Under the pieces are notes generated by a model, which was given only the letters and a program-made list of their open reading frames with translations, had not been told where the DNA came from and did no database searches. Shown piece after piece: positions 1 to 11,779 of a stretch of DNA of 64,000 nt (position 1 is its first letter; each line of letters begins with the position of its first letter). Origin of the DNA: Talinum fruticosum (Eukaryota > Streptophyta > Magnoliopsida > Caryophyllales > Talinaceae). The position numbers were made by a program, and so were the translations under genes. The stretch is taken from the NCBI GenBank assembly GCA_021018815.1, contig JAITYX010000054.1, positions 4,154,001-4,218,000 on the forward strand, written 5' to 3'.

Positions 1-2338
1 CAAGTAGAGCCCGAGACTTATATCGAAAGATACGAACCGACAATGGAAGGGAGAACGATTACAAAGAATTTACAAACTTCTACGACAAGAATGGTATCTC
101 CTATAACTTTTCAGCACCTAGAACTCCTCAACGAACGAGTAATGGAGAAAAAGAACAGAACTCTTGAAGAAATAGGAAGTACAATAATGATTGGAAACAA
201 TCTTCCTTACTATTTCTAGGTTGAGGCAGATGAACACATTAAACTACACTCTCAACACATGCCTCATTCGACCTATTTTGAAGAAATCACCCTATGAGCT
301 GTACAAAGAAAAGAAGCCAACATCTCATACTTCAAGCCATTCGGTGTAAGTGCTTTGTGCATAACAAGGGTAAGGATCATTTGACTAAGTTTGATGCAAG
401 GTCGGATGATGGTATTTTTTTACGTTATTCTACACGAGCTCAACTTATCGGATTTTCAACAAAAGGACTAAAAAGTGGAAGAAAGTATCCACGTTATTTT
501 TGATGAAGTTGATAATGTCATATTAAGTGAATCTACATTCTCTAATTTCAAGCTAATAGAAATGATGATGAAGTAGTGGAAGCCGAGCTCAGTATGATAG
601 TAAACAAGAGAATTGAGCCTACTCGTAAAGAGCCGGTTTAAGAACTAGCTCGGACAACCGAAGCACAGGAAGAAGAAGAGGAGATACAACCAGTTCAGAC
701 AGTCGAAGAGATAACTACTCAACCATTCAACCTGGTAAACCAGAGGTCGAGTAAAGCTTTCAAGTATGCTTCTAATCATCCACCCGAGAATATCATTTCG
801 ACATCAACTCGGGGTGACAACTTATTCTTCTTTTCATAATCTAAGTGTATTTTCTACATTCATATCATTAATTGAATGTCAAAATGTAATAGAAGCCCTA
901 TTTGAATCGAATGGGTAGAGGCCACGCAAGAAGAGCTCTCATAATTTGAAAGACTCCAAGTTTGGACCTTGAGCAAATGACCCGCTAACCACCCAGTTAT
1001 AGGAACCAAATGGGTATTTAAAAGTAAAGAAGGTCATACTTGTTGCTTAGGGGTATAACAAAGAAAAATGAATGGATTGTCAGGAAACCTTTGCATTTGT
1101 TGCTAGGATAGAGGCAATCAGAATTCTTTTAGCATTTGTATCCAAGCATGAACATTAAGCTATATCAAATAGATGTTAAGTGTGTATTTTTGAATGGTTA
1201 TATTCAAGAGGAAGTTTATGTTGAGCAACCCTATGGATTTGAAAACTCTCAATTTCCCCATCAATTTTCAAATTACAAAAGCATTATATGATTTGAAACA
1301 AGCTCCAAGAGCTTGGTACAAAAGGTTAAGTAGTTTCTTTGTTGAAAATAGATTTAAGAGAGGTTTTGATTGACAAGAATCTATTTACAAAAACCAAGGG
1401 GAAGAATTTTCTCCTAAAACAAATATATGTTAATGATATAACTTTTGGTGCTACTAATAAGATTTTATGCCAAGAACTTTTTGAGCTTATAAGATAGGAA
1501 TTCCAAATGGTCATGATGGGAGAACTTAATTTTTTCCTTGGACTGTAATTGAAACAAGACAAAGATAGAATTTGTATTCACCGAGTCCAAATATGTAAAG
1601 GAATCTGCAAGATGCAAAACCAGTCAGTACCAAACTTCACTTAGATGAGAAAGGTAAGTCGAGTAGATTAGACACTATATAGAGGTATGATCAAATAAGT
1701 ACTCTACCTCACATCTAATAAACTAGATATAATGTTTAGTGTCTGTCCCTATGTAAGATTTCAAGGTAATCCAAAAGAATTACATCTCACTACGGTGAAG
1801 AGAATTTTTTGATATCTTGTAGGAACTTAGAGACTTGGTCTCCGGTACTCAAAAGACTCAAGTCTAACCCTCGGTGGCTACTTAGACGCTAACTATGCAG
1901 GGTACAAGGTTGATAGGAAGAGTACTTTAGGAGCACGCCAAGTTCTAGGTCAATCACTCATCTCTTGGTACTAGAAGAAGTAAAATTCAGTCGCCTTATA
2001 GACGAGTTGAGGCTGAGTACATAGTAGCGAGGAGCTTGCTGTGCTCGGTTACTATGGATCAAGTAAGATCTCAAGGATTTTAGACTCGAACCTCTCAGCC
2101 ATTCCTATCAAGAGGGACAATCAAAGTGCCACCAACATTACAAAAGAACCCGGTTCAAGCACTAAAAAAACTAAGCATATTAAGGTCAATTATCATTTTC
2201 TCGAGACCATTGTAAAAAGGTGATATAGAACTTGAATTTATTCCAAATAAGCTCCAATTGGCTGATATTTTCACTAAATCAATAAGTGAAAATCAATTTT
2301 GCTTTATTAGAAATGAGCTTGGTATGTTGAATGTATGA
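1..2338 (+). pseudogene. Decayed SIRE-type Ty1-copia pol (integrase, RT, RNase H)
   Basis: This is the 3' part of a Ty1-copia polyprotein gene; the 5' part lies left of the window. Integrase core remnants open the window (a readable IRTDNG near 30-50, then the copia-type KCFVHNKGKDH stretch at about 340-385). RT follows at about 980-1680, with a GLKQAPRAWY-like motif at 1290-1325. RNase H is at about 1800-2338, ending in a readable ADIFTKS..., ELGMLNV and a stop. The frame changes repeatedly and stops are frequent. The RT catalytic box at 1426-1437 reads YVND instead of YVDD, so the enzyme would be dead even without the frameshifts. Wording of the RT and RNase H tail matches the minus-strand copy at 48227-49640. 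SIRE/Maximus assignment is inferred from that match, the long LTR and the extra ORF downstream. Confidence 0.85.
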
Positions 2339-4920
2339 TTACACGGTTTATTGCATGATTTACAATGCTTTTATCTTGTTCATACATGTTTTCATTGAGC
2401 ATAGTATGAATGACAGGTAATTCAGCTTAAAAATTCATGAACTTGAGCTCTAATTGTGAGTAATTTTGTTGCTTCTAAGCAATCGGACAGATGACAGAGT
2501 CAGAATCAATTAAGAGAAAATAGACATTAAACTTCGAGATCATCTCTAATTTCATAGAGAATCTTAGAAAAATTTTCAAAAATTTCTCTCTCTCTCGCTC
2601 TCTTGCACACAATTAGTCCGGAAACTAGCCGTTGGGAAGCAGCTTTTAAAGGAAATCACCGAGAGATGCTAGAATTACAAATGTTTCAACTAGCCGTTGC
2701 TTTGACAACTAGGTCGGTTACAATTTGTATCCGTTGAGAGCATTTGTCCATAAATGGCACTCTTTTATTCCCATTCTCATACTTTGCAATCTTTGCTCTC
2801 ACACTCTTCGAAAATCTCACTCAGAACTTCTTGCTCACTCGGATACACTCTTCTCAACCTCACTCGGACACAAGCTCTCACTTCTACTCTCTCTCTCTCT
2901 CTCTCGCTCTTTTTCACATTTTCATGTCTTCTACCTCTACTTCTCTCGGTTCCTCTCTATTCATCTCTTTTAGAAAGCCTAAGAGAGGTGTAACTGTTAA
3001 AGCATGTTTAGTCACCAAAAAGGCTAGAACTTTTACCCAAGTCGTTCAGCCTTCTCAGCTCGAAGAACTTCAAAAGAGATCTCGAAAGGCAAACTTGTAG
3101 CCTTTGAAGATCCCAAGCAATCCAAAGTCACCCAACACTATTTCTTGTACGAAAAATTCTTCTCTTCCACCAAACTTTCTTGGGTCGAAAAACTAAAGAA
3201 AATAGAGGTTTTCGGTTACAACTACTACTATGACTATATCTACCCGCATTTAGTCTAAGAATTCTATCCGAATTTGTCCACTAAGGACAATGTTGTTTAC
3301 TCTTCGTTAAGGGTAAACGAATTATCGTAAACCTCCCTTTCCTCCACAAGCTTTTCAATATTCACTGTCTCTGTTTTGGACACTAACCCAATTCCTTTTG
3401 TATAACTTTGCTGAGGAATTCTTCTCTAAATACGATATAGGTTATCCCGAGGCTCGCAAAAATTTTTCACGTGAGACAGCTTGAAGTCTAAGGCCGGACT
3501 TCTCTATTTCTTTTTATGAGAATTGTGTTCTCGTTCTATCCCTCAAAAGAGAACCATAACAAGCAAAGTTCTCGAAGTTTTGTTTGACATCCTCAAAGGG
3601 TATGAGGTTCACCTCTTCCATTTCATCTTAGAGAAGATTTCTTATGTCGCTACTGCACCGTAAGAAACCCCCTCTTGCTTTTGAAGCCCTTCTCTCTAAA
3701 AATTTTTCTCACTTTTAGGTAAAGCTCCTTGAGGATCTAACAAAATTTCTAAAGCCAGCTGTTTTTATAGGTAGAAACGAGCTTCGAATCTTAGATACTA
3801 GGAAACCGCACTTGGTGTCTAGACTCACTCGTTTGAAATTCCTCCACCTCCCTCTCTATCTAAGAGAAGCACCCAAGAATGTCTTCTTCGGCAACTGGTT
3901 CTTCATCTCAACCAGCCCCTCTACTTATCTTCTTGAGAAAGGCTTCTCGATTTGCTACTCTTGCTAAAGAGTTACAATCAACTCGAGCGCCTTCCAAGCG
4001 TTTATGTCGCTTCGACCTAACTACGAGCAATGACTTAAAGGCAAATTGATCGGAGTTAGACTCGATTGATGAGCTCAAAGATGTCATCTCGAAGGCAAGA
4101 AGAGGAGATCAAGTTCCTCCGAAAGCACCCAACAAAAGAAGAAGAAGAATCATACTCTTCATCATAATCTTCCTCATACTCGGGGAAGAAGAGGCGGAAA
4201 AGAAGTCTGCAGCCCAAGTCATCTTCTCTTCTAAGGGCATAGAATCAGCTTCTAAGGAAGCAAGAGAAGTTGGTTAATCGATAGCCCCTCTATCTCCACA
4301 ACCCATTCAACCTGTTTAGGGTTAGGGCTCGGACGTGGAAGAAGAGGAAGAGTAGCCCTTTATCCGACGTAGGACGACTCAACTAGCACAGGCGTGCTCA
4401 AACCGCAACCTCATCATTGCTCCCTCCACCACCACTGGCTATACAAGCACCGAGTTGTTCTCATCTCTGTCGCTACAAGCGCAGGGCACCACGGTCATCA
4501 TCCTCCACTAAGTCTACTCCAGCCCTTCTTGATTTTATTCTCTTTTCTTTTGTCCAATGTTCTATTTCTCCTTACTTCGGTTTCTTTTTGTTGAAATGCA
4601 TAGGGGAGAAATGGTTGTATGGTTTAGGGAGTACTTTTAAATTTTTTTCTCCGATACATCTTATTACTTTTCCTCATCTCTCGTATACATCTCATTATTT
4701 TTGCTCGATAGCATAACTTGCACCGATATTTTTATACTCTTTATGCTTTTAGACTCATACATGAATAATCTTTGTATAACTTTTAATAATTCAGTTTGCT
4801 CGGATAGCTAATGATATATCTCTTATACATAACATTCCTTGAGCCTTAAATTCGTTTTTGTCTAAGTCTTATTGCTTTAAGATACTAACTCATCTTTCCA
4901 AGTGTTGAATGTCTTTCATC
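2339..4920 (+). pseudogene. Extra (env-like) ORF region of SIRE-type element, decayed
   Basis: About 2.6 kb separates the end of pol from the polypurine tract. Such a spacer with an additional ORF is typical of SIRE/Maximus elements. After a CT-rich leader (2580-2600 and 2880-2915), an ORF starts at ATG 2924, Ser/Thr-rich then basic (residues such as RKPKRGV and KKARTF). It stops at 3098. Downstream, reading frames that switch between stops still look coding: for example EKLKKIEVFGYNYYYDY near 3190-3240 and EFYPNLSTKDNVVYSSLRV near 3260-3320. The latter resembles the 'putative plant transposon protein' domain seen in env-like ORFs. From about 4000 to 4560 the sequence is Ser/Glu/Lys-rich and then Pro/Ser-rich. 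The gene is dead; its function in these elements is not established. Confidence 0.6.
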
Positions 4921-4933
4921 AAAAAGGGAAGAT
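4921..4933 (+). other. Polypurine tract of SIRE-type element
   Basis: AAAAAGGGAAGAT lies immediately upstream of an LTR starting TGAAGACTCG. The element at 45837-54800 has the equivalent tract (AAAAAGGGGAGAT on its coding strand) at the same place, so this is the plus-strand primer site and it fixes the LTR boundary. Confidence 0.85.
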
Positions 4934-6345
4934 TGAAGACTCGTGTATGAACCCATCTCTCCTCATGGTTTTGAATTCAAGTTATTCCTACACTTAGAAA
5001 CATTAGTTTTGAGTTTTTCATCTCTATCCGACCTACTCGGAAAGTTTTTCTTGAGTGAACACTCGATCTTGGGTTTCGATCTACTCGGACAGAAATCTTA
5101 CCTAAATAATTTGATGAACTTAACTCGTTGTTTCAACTAGCTTGTTTTAAATTTCAAAATAGAATTACTACTTTAATTCTAAACATAGCTAGATTTGTTT
5201 AATTAAAATTATTTTGAAATGGCAAACACTAAAATGTGTCTATATATTTTTCCTAACTCTTTTAGCATTTTACTACGGATCACAGATGGAATTGAAACAT
5301 ATTGAATATTAGACTTGAAAAAATTCCATTTAGTTAAATTAAGGACATTCAGCGTTTTAATTATTTGAATTAATGAATATTCTTGTCTAATCTTGGACCA
5401 AAGTATTTTTACACTTTGAGTACCACTTTGGTTTTATTTTTTCAGGTTGACAAAAGTTGATTTATCTCATCTTAAAAAGAAAAAACAACCGGCTACTTAC
5501 CGTTTACAGACCTACGGACAAAAAACATCGTTTTTAGGCAAGCTCGACCATCATGTTAGGGTTGTTTATTACCATTTCTGGTTAACTTCATCTTTGAGTC
5601 TAACAACTGTTCCACCCCATATTTCAGCTGCAACAAGTGGGTTGGACTACTTTTCTAGCCAAGAACCAATGCACAATGAATACTTTCACAACAGTTCATT
5701 TTCTAAGGGACTGAGACTATCCGTTACAACGACTAATTTTTCCCACAATCAAGCCCAAGGCGCAACGGCTATCTACTCTTCTACTTATAAATAGATACCA
5801 CTTTATAAGACTTACAATGTTGCTAGAAGAATGCTTTTGACTCGTATTCTCTTTCTAGCATTAAACTTTGTACTTAGATTTTTAATTTTTGAGTTAAACT
5901 AAGAAGTCTTGTAATCACTCTCATTACTTTCTCCTCATTCTTCTTTATTTCCCTTGACTGAGCTATAAAGGTTAACTCGGCTATGTTGTACCTAGCTATA
6001 AAGGGTATCATAGTTAGGAAGTTCTAGGACGGATAACGTAGCTTCTATGCCTTGAAAAACTTGTATTGAATTATCCAAGGGAACAATTCGGAGAGTCGGT
6101 CCTTGTATTTTGTGGATTCAAAATAGTGGATTTGGCTTGGTATCTAGATTGATACTAGTAGTGGTTTTCTGCCCCAAAGGGTTTCCATGTAAAAATCTTA
6201 TGTTCTTCTCTTTCGAGTCCAATCTAAACTCAGCCTTTATTTCGAGTTCGACTTGAGTATAAAGTTTTTATTTTTTCACAAGCTTCCTTCACACCCTATT
6301 CACCCCCTTCTAGGGTGATTCAAACTATTAAAGCTCAAACCTTCA
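4934..6345 (+). repeat. 3' LTR of SIRE-type element (1,412 bp)
   Basis: It starts TGAAGACTCG directly after the polypurine tract and ends ...CAAACCTTCA, giving the short inverted terminus TGAAG...CTTCA. The final 55 bases (CACCCTATTCACCCCC...AGGGTGA) match the reverse complement of the LTR starts at 45837 and 53279. A TATA-like box, TTATAAATAG, lies near 5787-5796. The sequence is much diverged from the young copy. The other LTR lies outside the window, so target duplication cannot be checked. Confidence 0.85.
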
Positions 6346-8360
6346 TCATTTCTTCTTGAGCTTGAGATGCCTAAGCTGAGTATTGATTGCGTGGCTGAGT
6401 TTGTTAAACAGGGTCAACTGGTAGCACAGTTCTTTTATTTATAGCCTTTTACAGTTCAGCTTCAATAAGGTCGTCATCATCTCTGGTGAGCTTGAGATAT
6501 GAGAATGTTGAATCACTTATCCTGCCATTGTCAACTTCATCAAAAAGAACATGGATACTTTCCTCCACTCGAGTCGGTCCTTTTGTTAAAAAACACGATA
6601 GGCCTTACTAGGAGTAGAATAACCAAGGAATGTACCTTAATCCGATCTAGCATGAAACTTAGTTTGATGAGTCTTACCATTGTTGTGAACAAAACATTTG
6701 CATCCAAATGGCTGGAAGTCATAGATGTCGGGTTTCTTACCTTTCTAGGGCTCATAGGGTGTTTTCATGAGGATTGGGCAAATGAGACAACGGTTCAATG
6801 CATAGTTTACTTGTGTTGACTACCCTAGCCTAGAAGTAATATAGTAGATCATTCTCGATCATCATTACTTCTAATCTCCTCAAGAGTTCTATTTATTCTC
6901 TCTGCAACTCTGTTATGTTAAGGAGTTCCTGAAGTTGGGAAGTTATGAAAGATGTCAAATTTGTCGAGAAGTCTCGTCAACTCGGAATAGTCCAATTCTC
7001 TTCCATGGTCGGTTCGACCCTTATAATCTTAGTCCTAGATTGAAGCTGTAATGTTTCCTTTTGTTCTTAAGAAAACAAACCCAGGTAAATCTTGAATAAT
7101 CGTCAATAATAACAAAATCATGAGATTTACCTCCTAAGCTCTTAATAGGAATTTCCCCACATAAATCCATATGAATCGGTTTAAGCACTTTAGGTGTGAA
7201 AACAGCTTATAAGTGGTTTGAATGAAGATATAGCTTGTTTCCCTTTTACACAAGCATCATAAATTTTATCTCTGTTAAGTGTAAAAGTGGGGAGTCCTCA
7301 GACTAACCCATGTGATCTAAGAAAATTTATCGATAATATACATGATAATATGACCTAATCTATGATGATATGTCCATGAATCATCATTCACAACTCCTTT
7401 AAGACATGAAAGATCTTGAGAACAATTTCTTAAAGAACTAATGTAAGTGTTACCTAACTTCATATCAGAAAGTTTTGTTACATGAGTTGTAGCTTCGAGA
7501 TAAAATAGTTAATTTGAGTGAAAGTTACCTCTTGACGTTTGTCATATAGTTGAGATATGCTCGGAAGGTTATACTTGAGTCCATCAATAAGGTAAATTGG
7601 ATTGACAAAGTTGTCTTTGTATCCAACTCTTCCAATCCAACATATTTCCCTTTGTTGTTGTCTCCAAAAATGACTCGTGCTCCTTTCTTTTTCTTTAACT
7701 TAGTGAAGAGGCTCGAGTCCCTACTCATGTGTCTTCAACAACCATTCTCTAGGTACTAACGGTCTTCTTTTACTTTATGGCATGCCTGTAAATAGAGAAC
7801 ATGCTAATCTTTCTCATTTCCTCTAACAAACCCAAGCAACTATCCTTACTAAGGTCAGTTTTGAAGGAAGGGCACTCTTGGGAACCCAAATCTAAATAAT
7901 CTTAAGACGTGTCTAATTCTAACTATTCTGTTTTGTAAACTTTGTCTTAGGTTTATGAGACTCTTTTATTTTGTAAACAGTCTTGAAGACTTCTTTTGAG
8001 AAACTGTTTAAGTTAAACTGGGCTCAACTTTTCATAAAGTAAATTTTCTAGGAACCTTTGGAAATACTTCTTCAGGAATTATCATCCTGTTCAAAATTAA
8101 ATTCCAAACCTTCTTTTTGAAAAGAGACACACCGACATCCTAAAAGAAGTTTAAGGTTTTTATGACCTTAAGTAAGTTTCAAAACCAACTTCGAGACCCT
8201 TCTAACTTTTTCATTAAAAGCTCATTTTTAGCTTTTAGGTTCTCAAAATCATTCTTATTGTCTTGTAAGTTGGTCTCAAGGACCTTAACATTAAGTCTTA
8301 ATTTTTCAAAATGATTTTTCAAAATAGTGTTCTATTTTCTAAAGACTCAAGTTTTGTCAT
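6346..8360 (-). pseudogene. Second SIRE-type copia copy, minus strand (integrase to protease/gag), part 1
   Basis: Starting at the base after the + strand LTR, the sequence matches the coding strand of the minus-oriented element at 50000-52000. Recognisable pieces, in minus-strand order from right to left, are: a gag/protease linker (7900-8360); the aspartic-protease neighbourhood at 7525-7740 with RHMSRDSSLF and VIFGDNNKGK; the GAG-pre-integrase region (about 7200-7500); and integrase (6540-7130), including an IFNKRTDSS-like stretch matching IFNKRTNKVEES in the younger copy. Stops and frameshifts are everywhere. The + strand SIRE element (1-6345) has inserted into this copy, so its RT/RNase H half should lie left of the window. 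Confidence 0.75.
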
Positions 8361-11300
8361 TGTAAGACCCGTAATTTTGGGTTAGGTAGCTACATGAGCT
8401 AAAGTTAATTATTTAGTTTTAATTAAATAGAGTAGCTAAAATAACTAAAATATATACGCGGGTATATATTCGTTATTTTATTTGAGCGAATTATTATCGG
8501 TTCGCGTAACCATAATTAGTAAAATATAGTAATTCCTTCCTTTTTGTTTTCCACCCGGACTAGCTAAACAAAAACTCGAGACCGCTCATACAACGTATGG
8601 GGTTTAATTATTTTAATGCTTGACAAAAGAAAAGGAAAAACAAAAAAAGGGGCCACTTGGAAACCGACATTGGGGGATTAGTGTGAAGTGGCCATTGTGG
8701 TGGCTTGTCCCCGAGAAGCCACGAGCGAGAGGGAGCAAAGAGGGGCTCGGGAGATAGAGGAGGAACAGAGAGCAGGAGAGAGAAATAAGGACCGAAGGAG
8801 AAGTAGGGGAAAGAGACGGCGAGCGAGAGGGAGAACACGGAGAGAGAGGGAGCAAGCTGCGATGGCTAAAGAGAGAAGAAGAGGAAGTCGATGGCATGCC
8901 CGAACAGCGAGCGACCGGCGAACGGAAAGTGAAAGGCGGATGGGCGAGAGTTGGTGAGCGAAAGAGGGTCACGGGAAGCGAGAAAGCGAGAGTAATTGAC
9001 TGAGCAAAGAAGAGGAATTGCAATAGTGACGACCGACAGAGAAGGCGACGACGAGTGAGAACCGGCGAGCAAGAAGCGAAGGGAGCAAGAGGCCGACCGA
9101 GAATCGGGCAAAGGGAAACCGAGACCAAGGAGAACGGGAGCAGCGAGAGTAATACAGAGAGAGACGAGAGATAGAACGAGATGAAGGGGAAGGCAGGGAA
9201 CCCAACTCGACTCCATTCAATCAACTTCGCAAACCCTAGAATTCTAGGTGGGTAGTCCTATACTCTAAACTATTAGTAATTTCGAAACCCAAATGGATTT
9301 ATTGTGAATATCGAATGTTTGCTTTATTGTGAATATTGAATGTTTGCTTGGGAATACTTGAATGATTGTGTCTGCAAGAAGTAGTTAGAGCTGAATTAGA
9401 ACTTGAGAAAATCTGATTAAGGGTTAAGGTTGAATTGGGAAATCGGATATAATGAGGAAGTTAGATTGTATAGGTCCAAGGAATAATATCGAAGTTTCAA
9501 TTAGCAATTGGAGATAAAGAAGTTGCGATCCGGGTGCGAATTCCTTAGAGATTGCTTAAATTTACGATGTTCGGAGATAATTGTTAATATTGGGAAACAA
9601 CGAGTTGAAGTAAAAGGATAGTATGAGTTCATACTGATTGATGCACAATTGAGGCATGGGAGTGAGAAGTAGGTGATTGTTAGGTTAATTGTGTTCAAAA
9701 TATATTTAAATCCTCGAGGTTGAACTAAACTTAAAGGTAAGCAAAGCTAGCGGAATTTGAGTGATAAAAGGTGACTAAGAGTTATATAATTGAGTATGGG
9801 CGACCAAGAGTTCATTAATAAGGTAGAGACATAAAATGGGAGTTTGAGGTAAAGATGGCGATCTCGTGAAAAGTCGGGGCGGTGGAGTTAAATGGTGATT
9901 ACTTGTACTTATAGTGGCTCGGAAGACTTTTAGTTCCTAAACTCGGTAGGCTTGAAAGTGAATTAAGCTAAGGGGAATGGACTTTGTAATATAGAGGAGG
10001 AACGGGAAATTAGAATATCAAGGGAATATGCATCCATGTCGATCGATTTGTGGCATTGGAGACAGAGTACGACGAGAATTACTTATATGGGAATAGGAGA
10101 CTCATGCTTGAATATAATATGGATGAATATGAGTACATGCTAAGCACTTGGAAGAACCCTTGAGTTAAAATATTAGCTTAGGATACTAAGTCCTAGTATA
10201 GAGATGCTTGACTCGTGAAGTGACTTGATGCTATGATAATGCTAAAAGGTTAGTTTCAAAAAGAGTTCAAATGTTTATGAAAAACGCTATTTGAGTATGA
10301 TTCTTGAGAAATGCTTTTCGAACGTGAATATGTTTTAAAGAAGTGAAACTTATTTGAGAAAGTGAATCGGATTTGAGAAAGTGAATTTATAAGGGCAACA
10401 CGTGGTGTCATGCCTTCCTTGGTATTAAACCAATTTGAGAAAGTTGTTTGAAGCGGACGTGATGAATGATTATGTGCAAGTCGTTTTGAATCAACTTGGC
10501 TAGGATCATTTAGCATACCGAAGGGTTCGAACCGGGGTCCTCATTCGTGAGGATGCCTGGCTAGAAACTTCAAGGGAAGGGTTCCAACAGGGGTCCCGGG
10601 GATCGGGATGCCCGATCGGAGACTTCCTAGAAGATAGGTCCCGGAGCCTTTTATTCGGGTTCCCACCCCGGGAAACTAAGAGAAATTATGAGAAATCATG
10701 AAGTGCTAGTTCGAGTCCATGAAAACCCGGAGAAAGTTGATTCAGTTCTAAAAGAATTGTTAATGAGTGTGAAATTATGCTTTTAACTGATTGAAGAGTT
10801 ATGATCTTTACGTTGCAAATGATTTCAAGGGATTTCATTAAAAAGTATATAGATTTGTATTATGTTATTATGCTTTCTCCGATTTCATTATTATGAGTAG
10901 TATGAGTAAAGAATTTCCATTTTAAGAGTGTAAGACTCTCCGATGAGCTCGTGGTTTGCTCACCCCTAGAAATTCCCCCTTTTCCCTCCCCGAGTGTTGC
11001 GGATACACTCTCAAAAGGCGCGTCTCATACCTTGGCATATTATGCACTCGCATGCCATTCGTTGATCGAAGTCTACTAAAGTGACTCAAGTTGCTAACGT
11101 GCATTTCTTATATTTCTAAGTATTGTAGTTTGTAATTTAGTTCATATAATTTCTACCGGATGTATAGTGAACCATTTAGATTGTTTTAAGTTTTAATGCA
11201 TAATGGGTTGGACTCCGGCGTGTGGCCGTTGAGGTGTATACTCCAAGTGTGTGGCTCGTTGAGTTATATTATGATTTTTATGTAGGGTTTAAGGCTTTAG

Positions 11301-11494
11301 GCCTAGGGGATAGTCCACATTACAAACGAAACTCCGCCAAAATTTTTAGAAAATTTTCAAACTCTTTTGGAAAATTACCTCGATTACCTTAAGTTGGAAT
11401 TAAAAAGTCAAACCGACACCTGAATGAGCCTTGGGAGTTCCTTGTGAGGAACTCGGCGATGTAATACTCCTAGGGTGGGTTTTGAGGTGTTACA
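8361..11494 (+). repeat. Solo LTR, probably Ty3/gypsy (Del/Tekay-like), 3,134 bp
   Basis: It begins TGTAAGACCC and ends GAGGTGTTACA, with the inverted terminus TGTAA...TTACA. Flanks are GTCAT and GATCAT, an imperfect 5-bp target duplication. On both sides the flanking DNA is the second SIRE copy, and the homology to 51900-52000 continues across the insertion, so the ends are well placed. No PBS, polypurine tract or polyprotein is visible inside. Internally there is a GA-rich segment (8690-9200) and the phrase GGGTCCCGGGGATCGGGATG near 10595. The very long LTR and TGTAA(C/G)(A)CCC start suggest the Del/Tekay chromovirus group; that assignment is inference. Confidence 0.65.
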
Positions 11495-11779
11495 GATCAT
11501 CAAAGAGGGAAGAGTCGAATCGAGTTTTCCTCTAAAGTAAAAATGTACAGAGCAAGGTCTTTCATAAAGAACTTAAGAAAGTAATTTATTACCTCATAAG
11601 GATCGGTTTCCTTAGTATCAAATGAGCCTTATTCTGACTCGGTTTCTATGTCTAAGTCAGTCGTTGCCATCGGACACTTGGATTCATCCTCATTGTCTTC
11701 TTCATCCTTTGACTTGTCTTCACTCCACCTAACCACTATGGTTTTCTTCTTCTTGTAATCTCTTTTCCTCTTAAGGTAG
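11495..11779 (-). pseudogene. Second SIRE-type copia copy, part 2 (gag/zinc-knuckle side)
   Basis: Homology to the minus-strand SIRE element resumes right after the solo LTR. The segment around 11580-11610, reading AAGTAATTTATTACCTC, also occurs at 52073-52089, and both are followed by a GGATC(G/A)G and acidic Asp/Glu-rich codons. The match fades at about 11770, where the young element has its zinc-knuckle region. The rest of gag and the LTR are replaced by unrelated sequence from 11780. Confidence 0.65.

Noticed and set aside
2725..2993. Overlapping + strand ORFs around the CT tract
   Set aside because: Ser/Leu-rich artefacts of the leader before the extra ORF. Only the ATG at 2924 has support from the matching start in the young element.
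8613..9224. 203-codon minus-strand ORF
   Set aside because: Low-complexity Ser/Leu/Pro reading of a GA-rich stretch inside the solo LTR. Three overlapping frames are equally open.
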